Assembly (NCBI RefSeq): GCF_029227915.1
Contig: NC_079883.1
Span: forward strand, 806,001-870,000
Source: Hydractinia symbiolongicarpus
Lineage: Eukaryota > Cnidaria > Hydrozoa > Anthoathecata > Hydractiniidae
Reading direction: 5' to 3'
DNA: 64,000 nucleotides
The first letter of the stretch is position 1. Each line of letters starts with the position of its first letter. The notes under the pieces were generated by a model. It made no database searches. It had not been told where the DNA came from and saw only the letters and a program-made list of their open reading frames with translations. Made by a program: the position numbers and the translations under genes. Below are positions 24,331 to 36,913 of the stretch, one piece after another.

Positions 24331-25952
24331 GAACGATTTTTTAAATTATTTTTTCACCACTAAAACGCATGACACTTGTAGTTTTCAAAAATGTTTTCAT
24401 TTTTGATGAGGCGCTGAATAAAAGATGTTTAATCGCCGGCAAACGAAAACCCGCGATTTCCCGTAAATCCCGGACTCGGCCCGTATAGTCAAAAGTATAC
24501 AAAGAAAGTACTCAGGGAGTAAACTCATTTCCCGAACGATTTTTTAAATTATTTTTTCACCACTAAAACGCAAGAGACTTGTAGTTTTCAAAAATGTTTT
24601 CATTTTTGATGAGACGCTGAATAAAAGAAGTTTAATCGCCGGCAAACGAAAACCCGCAATTTCCTGTAAATCCCGGGCTTGGCCCGTATAGTCAAAAGTA
24701 TACAAAGAAAATACCCAGGTAGTAAACTCATTTAAAGAACGATTTTTTAAATTATTTTTACACCACTAAAACGCATGAGACTTGTAGTTTTCAAAAATGT
24801 TTTCATTTTTGATGAGACGCTGAATAAAAGAAGTTTAATCGCCGGCAAACGAAAACCTGCGATTTCCCGTAAATCCCGGTCTCGGCCCGTATAGTCAAAA
24901 GTATACAAAGAAAATACCCAGGGAGTAAACTCATTTCCCGAACGATTTTTTAAATTATTTTTTCACCACTAAAACGCAAGAGACTTGTAGTTTTCAAAAA
25001 TGTTTTCATTTTTGATGAGGCGCTGAATAAAAGATGTTTAATCGCCGGCAAACGAAAACCCGCGATTTCCCGTAAATCCCGCACTCGGCCCGTATAGTCA
25101 AAAGTATACAAAGAAAATACCCAGGGAGTAAACTCATTTCCAGAACGATTTTTTAAATTATCTTTTCACCACTAAAACGCATGACACTTGTAGTTTTCAA
25201 AAATGTTTTCATTTTTGATGAGGCGCTGAATAAAAGATGTTTAATCGCCGGCAAACGAAAACCCGCGATTTCCCGTAAATCCCGGACTCGGCCCGTATAG
25301 TCAAAAGTATACAAAGAAAGTACCCAGGGAGTAAACTCATTTCCCGAACGATTTTTTAAATTATTTTTTCACCACTAAAACGCAAGAGACTTGTAGTTTT
25401 CAAAAATGTTTTCATTTTTGATGAGACGCTGAATAAAAGAAGTTTAATCGCCGGCAAACGAAAACCCGCAATTTCCTGTAAATCCCGGGCTTGGCCCGTA
25501 TAGTCAAAAGTATACAAAGAAAATACCCAGGTAGTAAACTCATTTAAAGAACGATTTTTTAAATTATTTTTACACCACTAAAACGCATGAGACTTGTAGT
25601 TTTCAAAAATGTTTTCATTTTTGATGAGACGCTGAATAAAAGAAGTTTAATCGCCGGCAAACGAAAACCCGCGATTTCCCGTAAATCCCGGTCTCGGCCC
25701 GTATAGTCAAAAGTATACAAAGAAAATACCCAGGGAGTAAACTCATTTCCCGAACGATTTTTTAAATTATTTTTTCACCACTAAAACGCAAGAGACTTGC
25801 AGTTTTTAAAAATGTTTTCATTTTTGATGAGACGCTGAATAAAAGAAGTTTAATCTCCGGCAAACGAAAACCCGCACTTTCCCATAAATCCCGGTCTCGG
25901 CCGTATAGTCAAAGTATACAAAGAAAATACCCAGGGAGTAAACTCATTTCCC
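24331..25952 (+). repeat. 4-mer tandem duplication, offset 812 bp
   Basis: Four monomers (H-like with gatgaggcgctg; cgcaagag with gcaatttcctg; a monomer with atttttacacc preceded by catttaaagaacg; and a second cgcaagag) occupy 24331-25142. The first three recur at 25143, 25346 and 25549. The rare catttaaagaacg at both sites fixes the pairing. The fourth monomer of copy 2 (25752-25952) differs and is only 201 bp, missing one base in each of ggccgtatag and gtcaaagtatac. Confidence 0.8.
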
Positions 25953-27169
25953 GAACGATTTTTTAAATTATTTTTTCACCACTAAAACGCAAGAGACTTG
26001 TAGTTTTTAAAAATGTTTTCATTTTTGATGAGACGCTGAATAAAAGAAGTTTAATCGCCGGCAAACGAAAACCCGCGATTTCCTGTAAATCCCGGGCTTG
26101 GCCCGTATAGTCAAAAGTATACAAAGAAAATACCCAGGTAGTAAACTCATTTCCAGAACGATTTTTTAAATTATTTTTACACCACTAAAACGCATGAGAC
26201 TTGTAGTTTTCAAAAATGTTTTCATTTTTGATGAGACGCTGAATAAAAGAAGTTTAATCGCCGGCAAACGAAAACCCGCGATTTCCCGTAAATACCGGTC
26301 TCGGCCCGTATAGTCAAAAGTATACAAAGCAAATACCCAGGAAGTAAACTCATTTCCCGAACGATTTTTTATATTATTTTTCACCACTAAAACGTATGAG
26401 ACTCGTAGTTTTCAAAAATGTTTTCATTTTTGATGAGACGCTGAATAAAAGAAGTTTAATCGCCGGCAAACGAAAACCCGCAATTTCCCGTAAATCCCGG
26501 ACTCGGCCCGTATAGTCAAAAGTATACAAAGAAAGTACCCTGCGAGTAAACTCATTTCAAGAACGATTTTTTAAATTATCTTTTCACCACTAAAACGCAT
26601 GAGACTTGTAGTTTTCAAAAATGTTTTCATTTTTGATGAGACGCTGAATAAAAGAAGTTTAATCGCCGGCAAACGAAAACCCGCGAATTCCCGTAAATCC
26701 CGGACTCGGCCCGTATAGTCAAAAGTATACAAAGAAAATACCCAGGGAGTAAACTCATTTCCCGAACGATATTTTAAATTATTTTTTCACCACTAAAACG
26801 CATGAGACTTGTAGTTTTCAAAAATGTTTTCATTTTTGATGAGACGCGGAATAAAAGAAGTTTAATCGCCGGCAAACGAAAACCCGCGTTTTCCCGTAAA
26901 TCCCGGACTCGGCCCGTATAGTCAAAAGTATACAAAGAAAATACCCAGGGAGTAAACTCATTTCCCGAACGATTTTTTAAATTATTTTTTCACCACTAAA
27001 ACGCATGAGACTTGTAGTTTTCAAAAATGTTTTCATTTTTGATGAGACGCTGATTAAAAGAAGTTTAATCGCCGGCAAACGAAAACCCTCGATTTCCCGT
27101 AAATCCCGTGCTTGGCCCGTATAGTCGAGTATATACAAAAAAAGTACCCTGTGAGTAAACGCATTTCCA
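25953..27169 (+). repeat. Irregular monomers before the 14-mer block
   Basis: Six monomers: cgcaagag with tttcctg, an atttttacacc monomer with aaataccgg, Y (cgtatgagactcg near 26392), a C2-like one with gaattcccg, a gcggaat monomer with cgatatttt, and one with gctgattaaaag. Near 26373 one T is lost in tatttttcacc. No larger period is evident. Confidence 0.65.
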
Positions 27170-30011
27170 GAACGATTTTTTAAGTTATCTTTTCACCACT
27201 AAAACGCATGAGACTTGTAGTTTTCAAAAATGTTTTCATTTTTGATGAGACGCTGAATAAAAGAAGTTTAATCGCCGGCAAACGAAAACCCGCGTTTTCC
27301 CGTAAATCCCGGACTCGGCCCGTATAGTCAAAAGTATACAAAGAAAATACCCAGGAAGTAAACTCATTTCCCGAACGATTTTTTAAATTATTTTTTCACC
27401 ACTAAAACGCATGAGACTTGTAGTTTTCAAAAATGTTTTCATTTTTGATAAGACGCTGAATAAAAAAAGTTTAATCGCCGGCAAACGAAAACCTGCAATT
27501 TCCCGTAAATCCCGTGCTTGGCCCGTATAGTCGAGTATATACAAAGAAAGTATCCTGTGAGTAAACTCATTTCCAGAACGATTTTTTAAATTATCTTTTC
27601 ACCACTAAAACGCATGGGACTTGTAGTTTTCAAAAATGTTTTCATTTTTGATGAGACGCTGAATAGAAGAAGTTTAATCGCCGGCAAACGAAAACCCGCC
27701 ATTTCCCGTAAATCCCGTGCTTCGCCCGTATAGTCGAGTATATACAAAGAAAGTACCCTGTCAGTAAACTCATTTCCAGAACGATTTTTTAAATTATCTT
27801 TTCACCACTAAAACGCATGAGACTTGTAGTTTTCAAAAATGTTTTCATTTTTGATGAAACGCGGAATAAAAGAAGTTTAATCGCCGGCAAACGAAAACCC
27901 GCGATTTCCCGTAAATCCCGGACTCGGCCCATATAGTCAAAAGTATACAAAGAAAGTACCCAGGGAGTAAACTCATTTCCCGAACGATTTTTTAAATTAT
28001 TTTTTCACCACTAAAACGCAAGAGACTTGTAGTTTTCAAAAATGTTTTCATTTTTGATGAGACGCTGAATAAAAGAAGTTTAATCGCCGGCAAACGAAAA
28101 CCCGCGATTTCCTGTAAATCCCGGGTTTGGCCCGTATAGTCAAAAGTATACAAAGAAAATACCCAGGTAGTAAACTCATTTCCAGAACGATTTTTTAAAT
28201 TATTTTTACACCACTAAAACGCATGAGACTTGTAGTTTTCAAAAATGTTTTCATTTTTGATGAGACGCTGAATAAAAGAAGTTTAATCGCCGGCAAACGA
28301 AAACCCGCAATTTCCCGTAAATCCCGTGCTTGGCTCGTATAGTCGAGTATATACAAAGAAGGTACCCTGTGAGTAAAGATCTTTCCAGAACGATTTTTTA
28401 TATTATCTTTTCAGCACTAAAACGCATGAGACTTGTAGTTTTCAAAAATGTTTTCATTTTTGATGAGACGCGAAATAAAAGAAGTTTAATCGCCGGCAAA
28501 CGAAAACCTGCAATTTGCCGTAAATCCCGGGCTTGGCCCGTATAGTCGAGTATATACAAAGAAAGTACCCTGTGAGTAAACTCATTTCCAGAACGATTTT
28601 TTAAATTATCTTTTCACCACTAAAACGCATGAGACTTGTAGTCTTCAAAAATGTTTTCATTTTTGATGAGACGCGGAATAAAAGAAGTTTAATCGCCGGC
28701 AAACGAAAACCCGCGATTTCCCGTAAATCCCGGTCTCGGCCCGTATAGTCAAAAGTATACAAAGAAAATACCCAGGGAGTAAACTCATTTCCCGAACGAT
28801 TTTTTAAATTATTTTTTCACCATTAAAACGTATGAGACTCGTAGTTTTCAAAAATGTTTTCATTTTTGATGAGACGCTGAATGAAAGAAGTTTAATCGCC
28901 GGCAAACGAAAACCCGCGATTTCCCGTAAATCCCGGATTCGGCCCGTATAGTCAAAAGTATACAAAGAAAGTACCCTGCGAGTAAACTCATTTCAAGAAC
29001 GATTTTTTAAATTATCTTTTCACCACTAAAACGCACGAGACTTGTAGTTTTCAAAAATGTTTTCATTTTTGATGAGACGCTGAATAAAAGAAGTTTAATC
29101 GCCGGCAAACGAAAACCCGCGAATTCCCGTAAATCCCGGACTCGGCCCGTATAGTCAAAAGTATACAAAGAAAATACCCAGGGAGTAAACTCATTTCCAG
29201 AACGATTTTTTAAATTATCTTTTCACCACTAAAACGCATGACACTTGTAGTTTTCAGGAATGTTTTCATTTTTAATGAGACGCTTAATGAAAGAAGTTTA
29301 ATCGCCGGCAAACGAAAACCCGCGATTTCCCATAAATCCCGGGCTTGGCCCGTATAGTCGAATGTATACAAAGAAAGTACCCTGTGAGTAAACTCATTTC
29401 TCGAACGATTTTTTGAATTATTTTTTCACCACTAAAACGCATGAGACTTGTAGTTTTCAAATATGTTTTCAATTTTGATGAGACGCGAAATAAAAGAAGT
29501 TTAATCGCCGGCAAACGAAAACCCGCGATTTCCCGTAAATCCCGGACTCGGCCCGTATAGTCAAAAGTAGACAAAGAAAGTACCCTGCAAGTAAACTCAT
29601 TTCCAGAACGGTTTTTTAAATTATCTTTTCACCACTAAAACGCATGAGACTTGTAGTTTTCAAAAATGTTTTCATTTTTGATGAGACGCGAAATAAAAGA
29701 AGTTTAATCGCCGGCAAACGAAAACCTGCGATTTCCCGTAAATCCCGGGATTGGCCCGTATAGTCAAATGTATACAAAGAAAGTACCCTGTGAGTAAACT
29801 CATTTCCCGAACGATTTTTTAAATTATTTTTTCACCACTAAAACGCATGAGACTTGTAGTTTTCAAAAATGTTTTCATTTTTGATAAGACGCTGAATAAA
29901 AAAAGTTTAATCGCCGGCAAACGAAAACCCGCGATTTCCCGTAAATCCCGTGCTTGGCCCGTATAGTCGAGTATATACAAAAAAAGTACCCTGTGAGTAA
30001 ACGCATTTCCA
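27170..30011 (+). repeat. 14-mer HOR copy 1 (a1-a14), 2842 bp
   Basis: The fullest copy of the central HOR. a1 taagttatc with cgttttcccg; a2 gataag with taaaaaaag; a3 catgggac, gaatagaag; a4 gatgaaacgcgg, cccatatag; a5 cgcaagag, gggtttgg, caggtag; a6 atttttacacc, gcaatttcccg, ttggctcg; a7 tatatta, ttttcagcac; a8 gtcttc (K-like); a9 cgtatgagactcg (Y-like); a10 cgcacgag, gaattcccg; a11 caggaatg, gcttaatg (Q-like); a12 caaatatg, gtagac; a13 gaacggtttt, gggattgg; a14 gataag, taaaaaaag, cccgcg. The next a1 starts at 30012, exactly 14 x 203 bp later. Confidence 0.88.
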
Positions 30012-32041
30012 GAACGATTTTTTAAGTTATCTTTTCACCACTAAAACGCATGAGACTTGTAGTTTTCAAAAATGTTTTCATTTTTGATGAGACGCTGAAT
30101 AAAAGAAGTTTAATCGCCGGCAAACGAAAACCCGCGTTTTCCCGTAAATCCCGGACTCGGCCCGTATAGTCAAAAGTATACAAAGAAAATACCCAGGAAG
30201 TAAACTCATTTCCCGAACGATTTTTTAAATTATTTTTTCACCACTAAAACGCATGAGACTTGTAGTTTTCAAAAATGTTTTCATTTTTGATAAGACGCTG
30301 AATAAAAAAAGTTTAATCGCCGGCAAACGAAAACCTGCAATTTCCCGTAAATCCCGTGCTTGGCCCGTATAGTCGAGTATATACAAAGAAAGTATCCTGT
30401 GAGTAAACTCATTTCCAGAACGATTTTTTAAATTATCTTTTCACCACTAAAACGCATGGGACTTGTAGTTTTCAAAAATGTTTTCATTTTTGATGAGACG
30501 CTGAATAGAAGAAGTTTAATCGCCGGCAAACGAAAACCCGCCATTTCCCGTAAATCCCGTGCTTCGCCCGTATAGTCGAGTATATACAAAGAAAGTACCC
30601 TGTCAGTAAACTCATTTCCAGAACGATTTTTTAAATTATCTTTTCACCACTAAAACGCATGAGACTTGTAGTTTTCAAAAATGTTTTCATTTTTGATGAA
30701 ACGCGGAATAAAAGAAGTTTAATCGCCGGCAAACGAAAACCCGCGATTTCCCGTAAATCCCGGACTCGGCCCATATAGTCAAAAGTATACAAAGAAAGTA
30801 CCCAGGGAGTAAACTCATTTCCCGAACGATTTTTTAAATTATTTTTTCACCACTAAAACGCAAGAGACTTGTAGTTTTCAAAAATGTTTTCATTTTTGAT
30901 GAGACGCTGAATAAAAGAAGTTTAATCGCCGGCAAACGAAAACCCGCAATTTCCCGTAAATCCCGTGCTTGGCTCGCATAGTCGAGTATATACAAAGAAG
31001 GTACCCTGTGAGTAAAGACCTTTCCAGAACGATTTTTTATATTATCTTTTCAGCACTAAAACGCATGAGACTTGTAGTTTTCAAAAATGTTTTCATTTTT
31101 GATGAGACGCGAAATAAAAGAAGTTTAATCGCCGGCAAACGAAAACCTGCAATTTGCCGTAAATCACGGGCTTGGCCCGTATAGTCGAGTATATACAAAG
31201 AAAGTACCCTGTGAGTAAACTCATTTCCAGAACGATTTTTTAAATTATCTTTTCACCACTAAAACGCATGAGACTTGTAGTCTTCAAAAATGTTTTCATT
31301 TTTGATGAGACGCGGAATAAAAGAAGTTTAATCGCCGGCAAACGAAAACCCGCGATTTCCCGTAAATCCCGGTCTCGGCCCGTATAGTCAAAAGTATACA
31401 AAGAAAAAACCCAGGGAGTAAACTCATTTCCCGAACGATTTTTTAAATTATTTTTTCACCATTAAAACGTATGAGACTCGTAGTTTTCAAAAATGTTTTC
31501 ATTTTTGATGAGACGCTGAATGAAAGAAGTTTAATCGCCGGCAAACGAAAACCCGCGATTTCCCGTAAATCCCGGATTCGGCCCGTATAGTCAAAAGTAT
31601 ACAAAGAAAGTACCCTGCGAGTAAACTCATTTCAAGAACGATTTTTTAAATTATCTTTTCACCACTAAAACGCACGAGACTTGTAGTTTTCAAAAATGTT
31701 TTCATTTTTGATGAGACGCGAAATAAAAGAAGTTTAATCGCCGGCAAACGAAAACCTGCGATTTCCCGTAAATCCCGGGATTGGCCCGTATAGTCAAATG
31801 TATACAAAGAAAGTACCCTGTGAGTAAACTCATTTCCCGAACGATTTTTTAAATTATTTTTTCACCACTAAAACGCATGAGACTTGTAGTTTTCAAAAAT
31901 GTTTTCATTTTTGATAAGACGCTGAATAAAAAAAGTTTAATCGCCGGCAAACGAAAACCCGCGATTTCCCGTAAATCCCGTGCTTGGCCCGTATAGTCGA
32001 GTATATACAAAAAAAGTACCCTGTGAGTAAACGCATTTCCA
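30012..32041 (+). repeat. 14-mer HOR copy 2, shrunk to 10 monomers (2030 bp)
   Basis: The order is a1 a2 a3 a4, hybrid a5/a6 (30824), a7 a8 a9, hybrid a10/a13 (31636), a14. The a5/a6 hybrid starts with cgcaagag and ends with gcaatttcccg and ttggctcg, so one monomer was lost. The a10/a13 hybrid starts with cgcacgag and ends with cctgcg and gggattgg, so three were lost. Both cuts preserve the 203-bp register. Private changes gctcgcatag and gtaaagacc appear here and in copy 3 only. Confidence 0.88.
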
Positions 32042-34680
32042 GAACGATTTTTTAAGTTATCTTTTCACCACTAAAACGCATGAGACTTGTAGTTTTCAAA
32101 AATGTTTTCATTTTTGATGAGACGCTGAATAAAAGAAGTTTAATCGCCGGCAAACGAAAACCCGCGTTTTCCCGTAAATCCCGGACTCGGCCCGTATAGT
32201 CAAAAGTATACAAAGAAAATACCCAGGAAGTAAACTCATTTCCCGAACGATTTTTTAAATTATTTTTTCACCACTAAAACGCATGAGACTTGTAGTTTTC
32301 AAAAATGTTTTCATTTTTGATAAGACGCTGAATAAAAAAAGTTTAATCGCCGGCAAACGAAAACCTGCAATTTCCCGTAAATCCCGTGCTTGGCCCGTAT
32401 AGTCGAGTATATACAAAGAAAGTATCCTGTGAGTAAACTCATTTCCAGAACGATTTTTTAAATTATCTTTTCACCACTAAAACGCATGGGACTTGTAGTT
32501 TTCAAAAATGTTTTCATTTTTGATGAGACGCTGAATAGAAGAAGTTTAATCGCCGGCAAACGAAAACCCGCCATTTCCCGTAAATCCCGTGCTTCGCCCG
32601 TATAGTCGAGTATATACAAAGAAAGTACCCTGTCAGTAAACTCATTTCCAGAACGATTTTTTAAATTATCTTTTCACCACTAAAACGCATGAGACTTGTA
32701 GTTTTCAAAAATGTTTTCATTTTTGATGAAACGCGGAATAAAAGAAGTTTAATCGCCGGCAAACGAAAACCCGCGATTTCCCGTAAATCCCGGACTCGGC
32801 CCATATAGTCAAAAGTATACAAAGAAAGTACCCAGGGAGTAAACTCATTTCCCGAACGATTTTTTAAATTATTTTTTCACCACTAAAACGCAAGAGACTT
32901 GTAGTTTTCAAAAATGTTTTCATTTTTGATGAGACGCTGAATAAAAGAAGTTTAATCGCCGGCAAACGAAAACCCGCAATTTCCCGTAAATCCCGTGCTT
33001 GGCTCGCATAGTCGAGTATATACAAAGAAGGTACCCTGTGAGTAAAGACCTTTCCAGAACGATTTTTTATATTATCTTTTCAGCACTAAAACGCATGAGA
33101 CTTGTAGTTTTCAAAAATGTTTTCATTTTTGATGAGACGCGAAATAAAAGAAGTTTAATCGCCGGCAAACGAAAACCTGCAATTTGCCGTAAATCACGGG
33201 CTTGGCCCGTATAGTCGAGTATATACAAAGAAAGTACCCTGTGAGTAAACTCATTTCCAGAACGATTTTTTAAATTATCTTTTCACCACTAAAACGCATG
33301 AGACTTGTAGTCTTCAAAAATGTTTTCATTTTTGATGAGACGCGGAATAAAAGAAGTTTAATCGCCGGCAAACGAAAACCCGCGATTTCCCGTAAATCCC
33401 GGTCTCGGCCCGTATAGTCAAAAGTATACAAAGAAAAAACCCAGGGAGTAAACTCATTTCCCGAACGATTTTTTAAATTATTTTTTCACCATTAAAACGT
33501 ATGAGACTCGTAGTTTTCAAAAATGTTTTCATTTTTGATGAGACGCTGAATGAAAGAAGTTTAATCGCCGGCAAACGAAAACCCGCGATTTCCCGTAAAT
33601 CCCGGATTCGGCCCGTATAGTCAAAAGTATACAAAGAAAGTACCCTGCGAGTAAACTCATTTCAAGAACGATTTTTTAAATTATCTTTTCACCACTAAAA
33701 CGCACGAGACTTGTAGTTTTCAAAAATGTTTTCATTTTTGATGAGACGCTGAATAAAAGAAGTTTAATCGCCGGCAAACGAAAACCCGCGAATTCCCGTA
33801 AATCCCGGACTCGGCCCGTATAGTCAAAAGTATACAAAGAAAATACCCAGGGAGTAAACTCATTTCCAGAACGATTTTTTAAATTATCTTTTCACCACTA
33901 AAACGCATGACACTTGTAGTTTTCAGGAATGTTTTCATTTTTAATGAGACGCTTAATGAAAGAAGTTTAATCGCCGGCAAACGAAAACCCGCGATTTCCC
34001 ATAAATCCCGGGCTTGGCCCGTATAGTCGAATGTATACAAAGAAAGTACCCTGTGAGTAAACTCATTTCTCGAACGATTTTTTGAATTATTTTTTCACCA
34101 CTAAAACGCATGAGACTTGTAGTTTTCAAATATGTTTTCATTTTTGATGAGACGCGAAATAAAAGAAGTTTAATCGCCGGCAAACGAAAACCCGCGATTT
34201 CCCGTAAATCCCGGACTCGGCCCGTATAGTCAAAAGTAGACAAAGAAAGTACCCTGCAAGTAAACTCATTTCCAGAACGGTTTTTTAAATTATCTTTTCA
34301 CCACTAAAACGCATGAGACTTGTAGTTTTCAAAAATGTTTTCATTTTTGATGAGACGCGAAATAAAAGAAGTTTAATCGCCGGCAAACGAAAACCTGCGA
34401 TTTCCCGTAAATCCCGGGATTGGCCCGTATAGTCAATTGTATACAAAGAAAGTACCCTGTGAGTAAACTCATTTCCCGAACGATTTTTTAAATTATTTTT
34501 TCACCACTAAAACGCATGAGACTTGTAGTTTTCAAAAATGTTTTCATTTTTGATAAGACGCTGAATAAAAAAAGTTTAATCGCCGGCAAACGAAAACCCG
34601 CAATTTCCCGTAAATCCCGTGCTTGGCCCGTATAGTCGAGTATATACAAAGAAAGTATCCTGTGAGTAAACTCATTTCCA
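32042..34680 (+). repeat. 14-mer HOR copy 3, 13 monomers (2639 bp)
   Basis: The order is a1 a2 a3 a4 a5/a6 a7 a8 a9 a10 a11 a12 a13 a14/a2. It shares the a5/a6 hybrid and its private changes with copy 2, so both come from one event followed by duplication. It keeps a10-a13 intact, matching copy 1 at an offset of 4669 bp (23 monomers). The last monomer (34478) has an a14 front and an a2-like tail (gcaatttcccg, agtatcctg), so a1 and part of the next unit are lost. Confidence 0.88.
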
Positions 34681-36913
34681 GAACGATTTTTTAAATTATC
34701 TTTTCACCACTAAAACGCATGGGACTTGTAGTTTTCAAAAATGTTTTCATTTTTGATGAGACGCTGAATAGAAGAAGTTTAATCGCCGGCAAACGAAAAC
34801 CCGCCATTTCCCGTAAATCCCGTGCTTGGCCCGTATAGTCGAGTATACACAAAGAAAGTACCCTGTCAGTAAACTCATTTCCAGAACGATTTTTTAAATT
34901 ATCTTTTCACCACTAAAACGCATGAGACTTGTAGTTTTCAAAAATGTTTTCATTTTTGATGAGACGCGGAATAAAAGAAGTTTAATCGCCGGCAAACGAA
35001 AAACCGCGATTTCCTGTAAATCCCGGACTCGGCCCATATAGTCAAAAGTATACAAAGAAAGTACCCAGGGAGTAAACTCATTTCCCGAACGATTTTTTAA
35101 ATTATTTTTTCACCACTAAAACGCAAGAGACTTGTAGTTTTCAAAAATGTTTTCATTTTTGATGAGACGCTGAATAAAAGAAGTTTAATCGCCGGCAAAC
35201 GAAAACCAGCGATTTCCTGTAAATCCCGGGTTTGGCCCGTATAGTCAAAAGTACACAAAGAAAATACCCAGGTAGTAAACTCATTTCCAGAACGATTTTT
35301 TAAATTATTTTTACACCACTAAAACGCATGAGACTTGTAGTTTTCAAAAATGTTTTCATTTTTGATGAGACGCTGAATAAAAGAAGTTTAATCGCCGGCA
35401 AACGAAATACCGCAATTTCCCGTAAATCCCGTGCTTGGCTCGTATAGTCGAGTATATACAAAGAAGGTACCCTGTGAGTAAAGTCCTTTCCAGAACGATT
35501 TTTTATATTATCTTTTCAGCACTAAAACGCATGAGACTTGTAGTTTTCAAAAATGTTTTCATTTTTGATGAGACGCGAAATAAAAGAAGTTTAATCGCCG
35601 GCAAACGAAAACCTGCGATTTCCCGTAAATCCCGAGCTTGGCCCGTATAGTGAAATGTATACAAAGAAAGTACCCTGTGAGTAAACTCATTTCCCGAACG
35701 ATTTTTTAAATTATTTTTTCACCACTAAAACGCATGAGACTTGTAGTTTTCAAAAATGTTTTCATTTTTGATGAGACGCTGAATGAAAGAAGTTTAATCG
35801 CCGGCAAACGAAAACCCGCGATTTCCCGTAAATCCCGTGCTTGGCCCGTATAGTCGAGTATATACAAAGAAAGTACCCTGTGAGTAAACTCATTTCCAGA
35901 ACGATTTTTTAAATTATCTTTTCACCACTAAAACGCATGAGACTTGTAGTCTTCAAAAAAGTTTTCATTTTTGATGAGACGCGGAATAAAAGAAGTTTAA
36001 TCGCCGGCAAACGAAAACCCGCGATTTCCCGTAAATCCCGGTCTCGGCCCGTATAGTCAAAAGTATACAAAGAAAATACCCAGGGAGTAAACTCATTTCC
36101 CGAACGATTTTTTAAATTATTTTTTCACCATTAAAACGTATGAGACTCGTAGTTTTCAAAAATGTTTTCATTTTTGATGAGACGCTGAATGAAAGAAGTT
36201 TAATCGCCGGCAAACGAAAACTCGCAATTTCCCGTAAATCCCGGATTCGGCCCGTATAGTCAAAAGTATACAAAGAAAGTACCCTGCGAGTAAACTCATT
36301 TCAAGAACGATTTTTTAAATTATCTCTTCACCACTAAAACGCACGAGACTTGTAGTTTTCAAAAATGTTTTCATTTTTGATGAGACGCTGAATAAAAGAA
36401 GTTTAATCGCCGGCAAACGAAAACCCGCGAATTCCCGTAAATCCCGGACTCGGCCCGTATAGTCAAAAGTATACAAAGAAAATACCCAGGGAGTAAACTC
36501 ATTTCCAGAACGATTTTTTAAATTATCTTTTCACCACTAAAACGCATGACACTTGTAGTTTTCAGGAATGTTTTCATTTTTAATGAGACGCTTAATGAAA
36601 GAAGTTTAATCGCCGGCAAACGAAAACCCGCGATTTCCCATAAATCCCGGGCTTGGCCCGTATAGTCGAATGTATACAAAGAAAGTACCCTGTGAGTAAA
36701 CTCATTTCTCGAACGATTTTTTGAATTATTTTTTCACCACTAAAACGCATGAGACTTGTAGATTTCAAATATGTTTTCATTTTTGATGAGACGCGAAATA
36801 AAAGAAGTTTAATCGCCGGCAAACGAAAACCCGCGATTTCCCGTAAATCCCGGACTCGGCCCGTATAGTCAAAAGTAGACAAAGAAAGTACCCTGCGAGT
36901 AAACTCATTTCCA
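34681..36913 (+). repeat. 14-mer HOR copy 4, 11 monomers (2233 bp), with an inserted N
   Basis: The order is a3 a4 a5 a6 a7 N a8 a9 a10 a11 a12. The a5 and a6 monomers are separate as in copy 1. A full N monomer (gctgaatgaaag, gtgcttgg) sits between a7 and a8 at 35696 and is absent from copies 1-3. The same a7-N-a8 order is standard in the 45-58 kb HOR (l1-l2-l3), so this copy may preserve the older order and copies 1-3 may have lost N. Confidence 0.85.

Noticed and set aside
25752-25952. 201-bp monomer as a second phase break
   Set aside because: It is only two single-base losses (ggccgtatag, gtcaaagtatac), the same kind of change seen in the 202-bp classes, and not a truncation.
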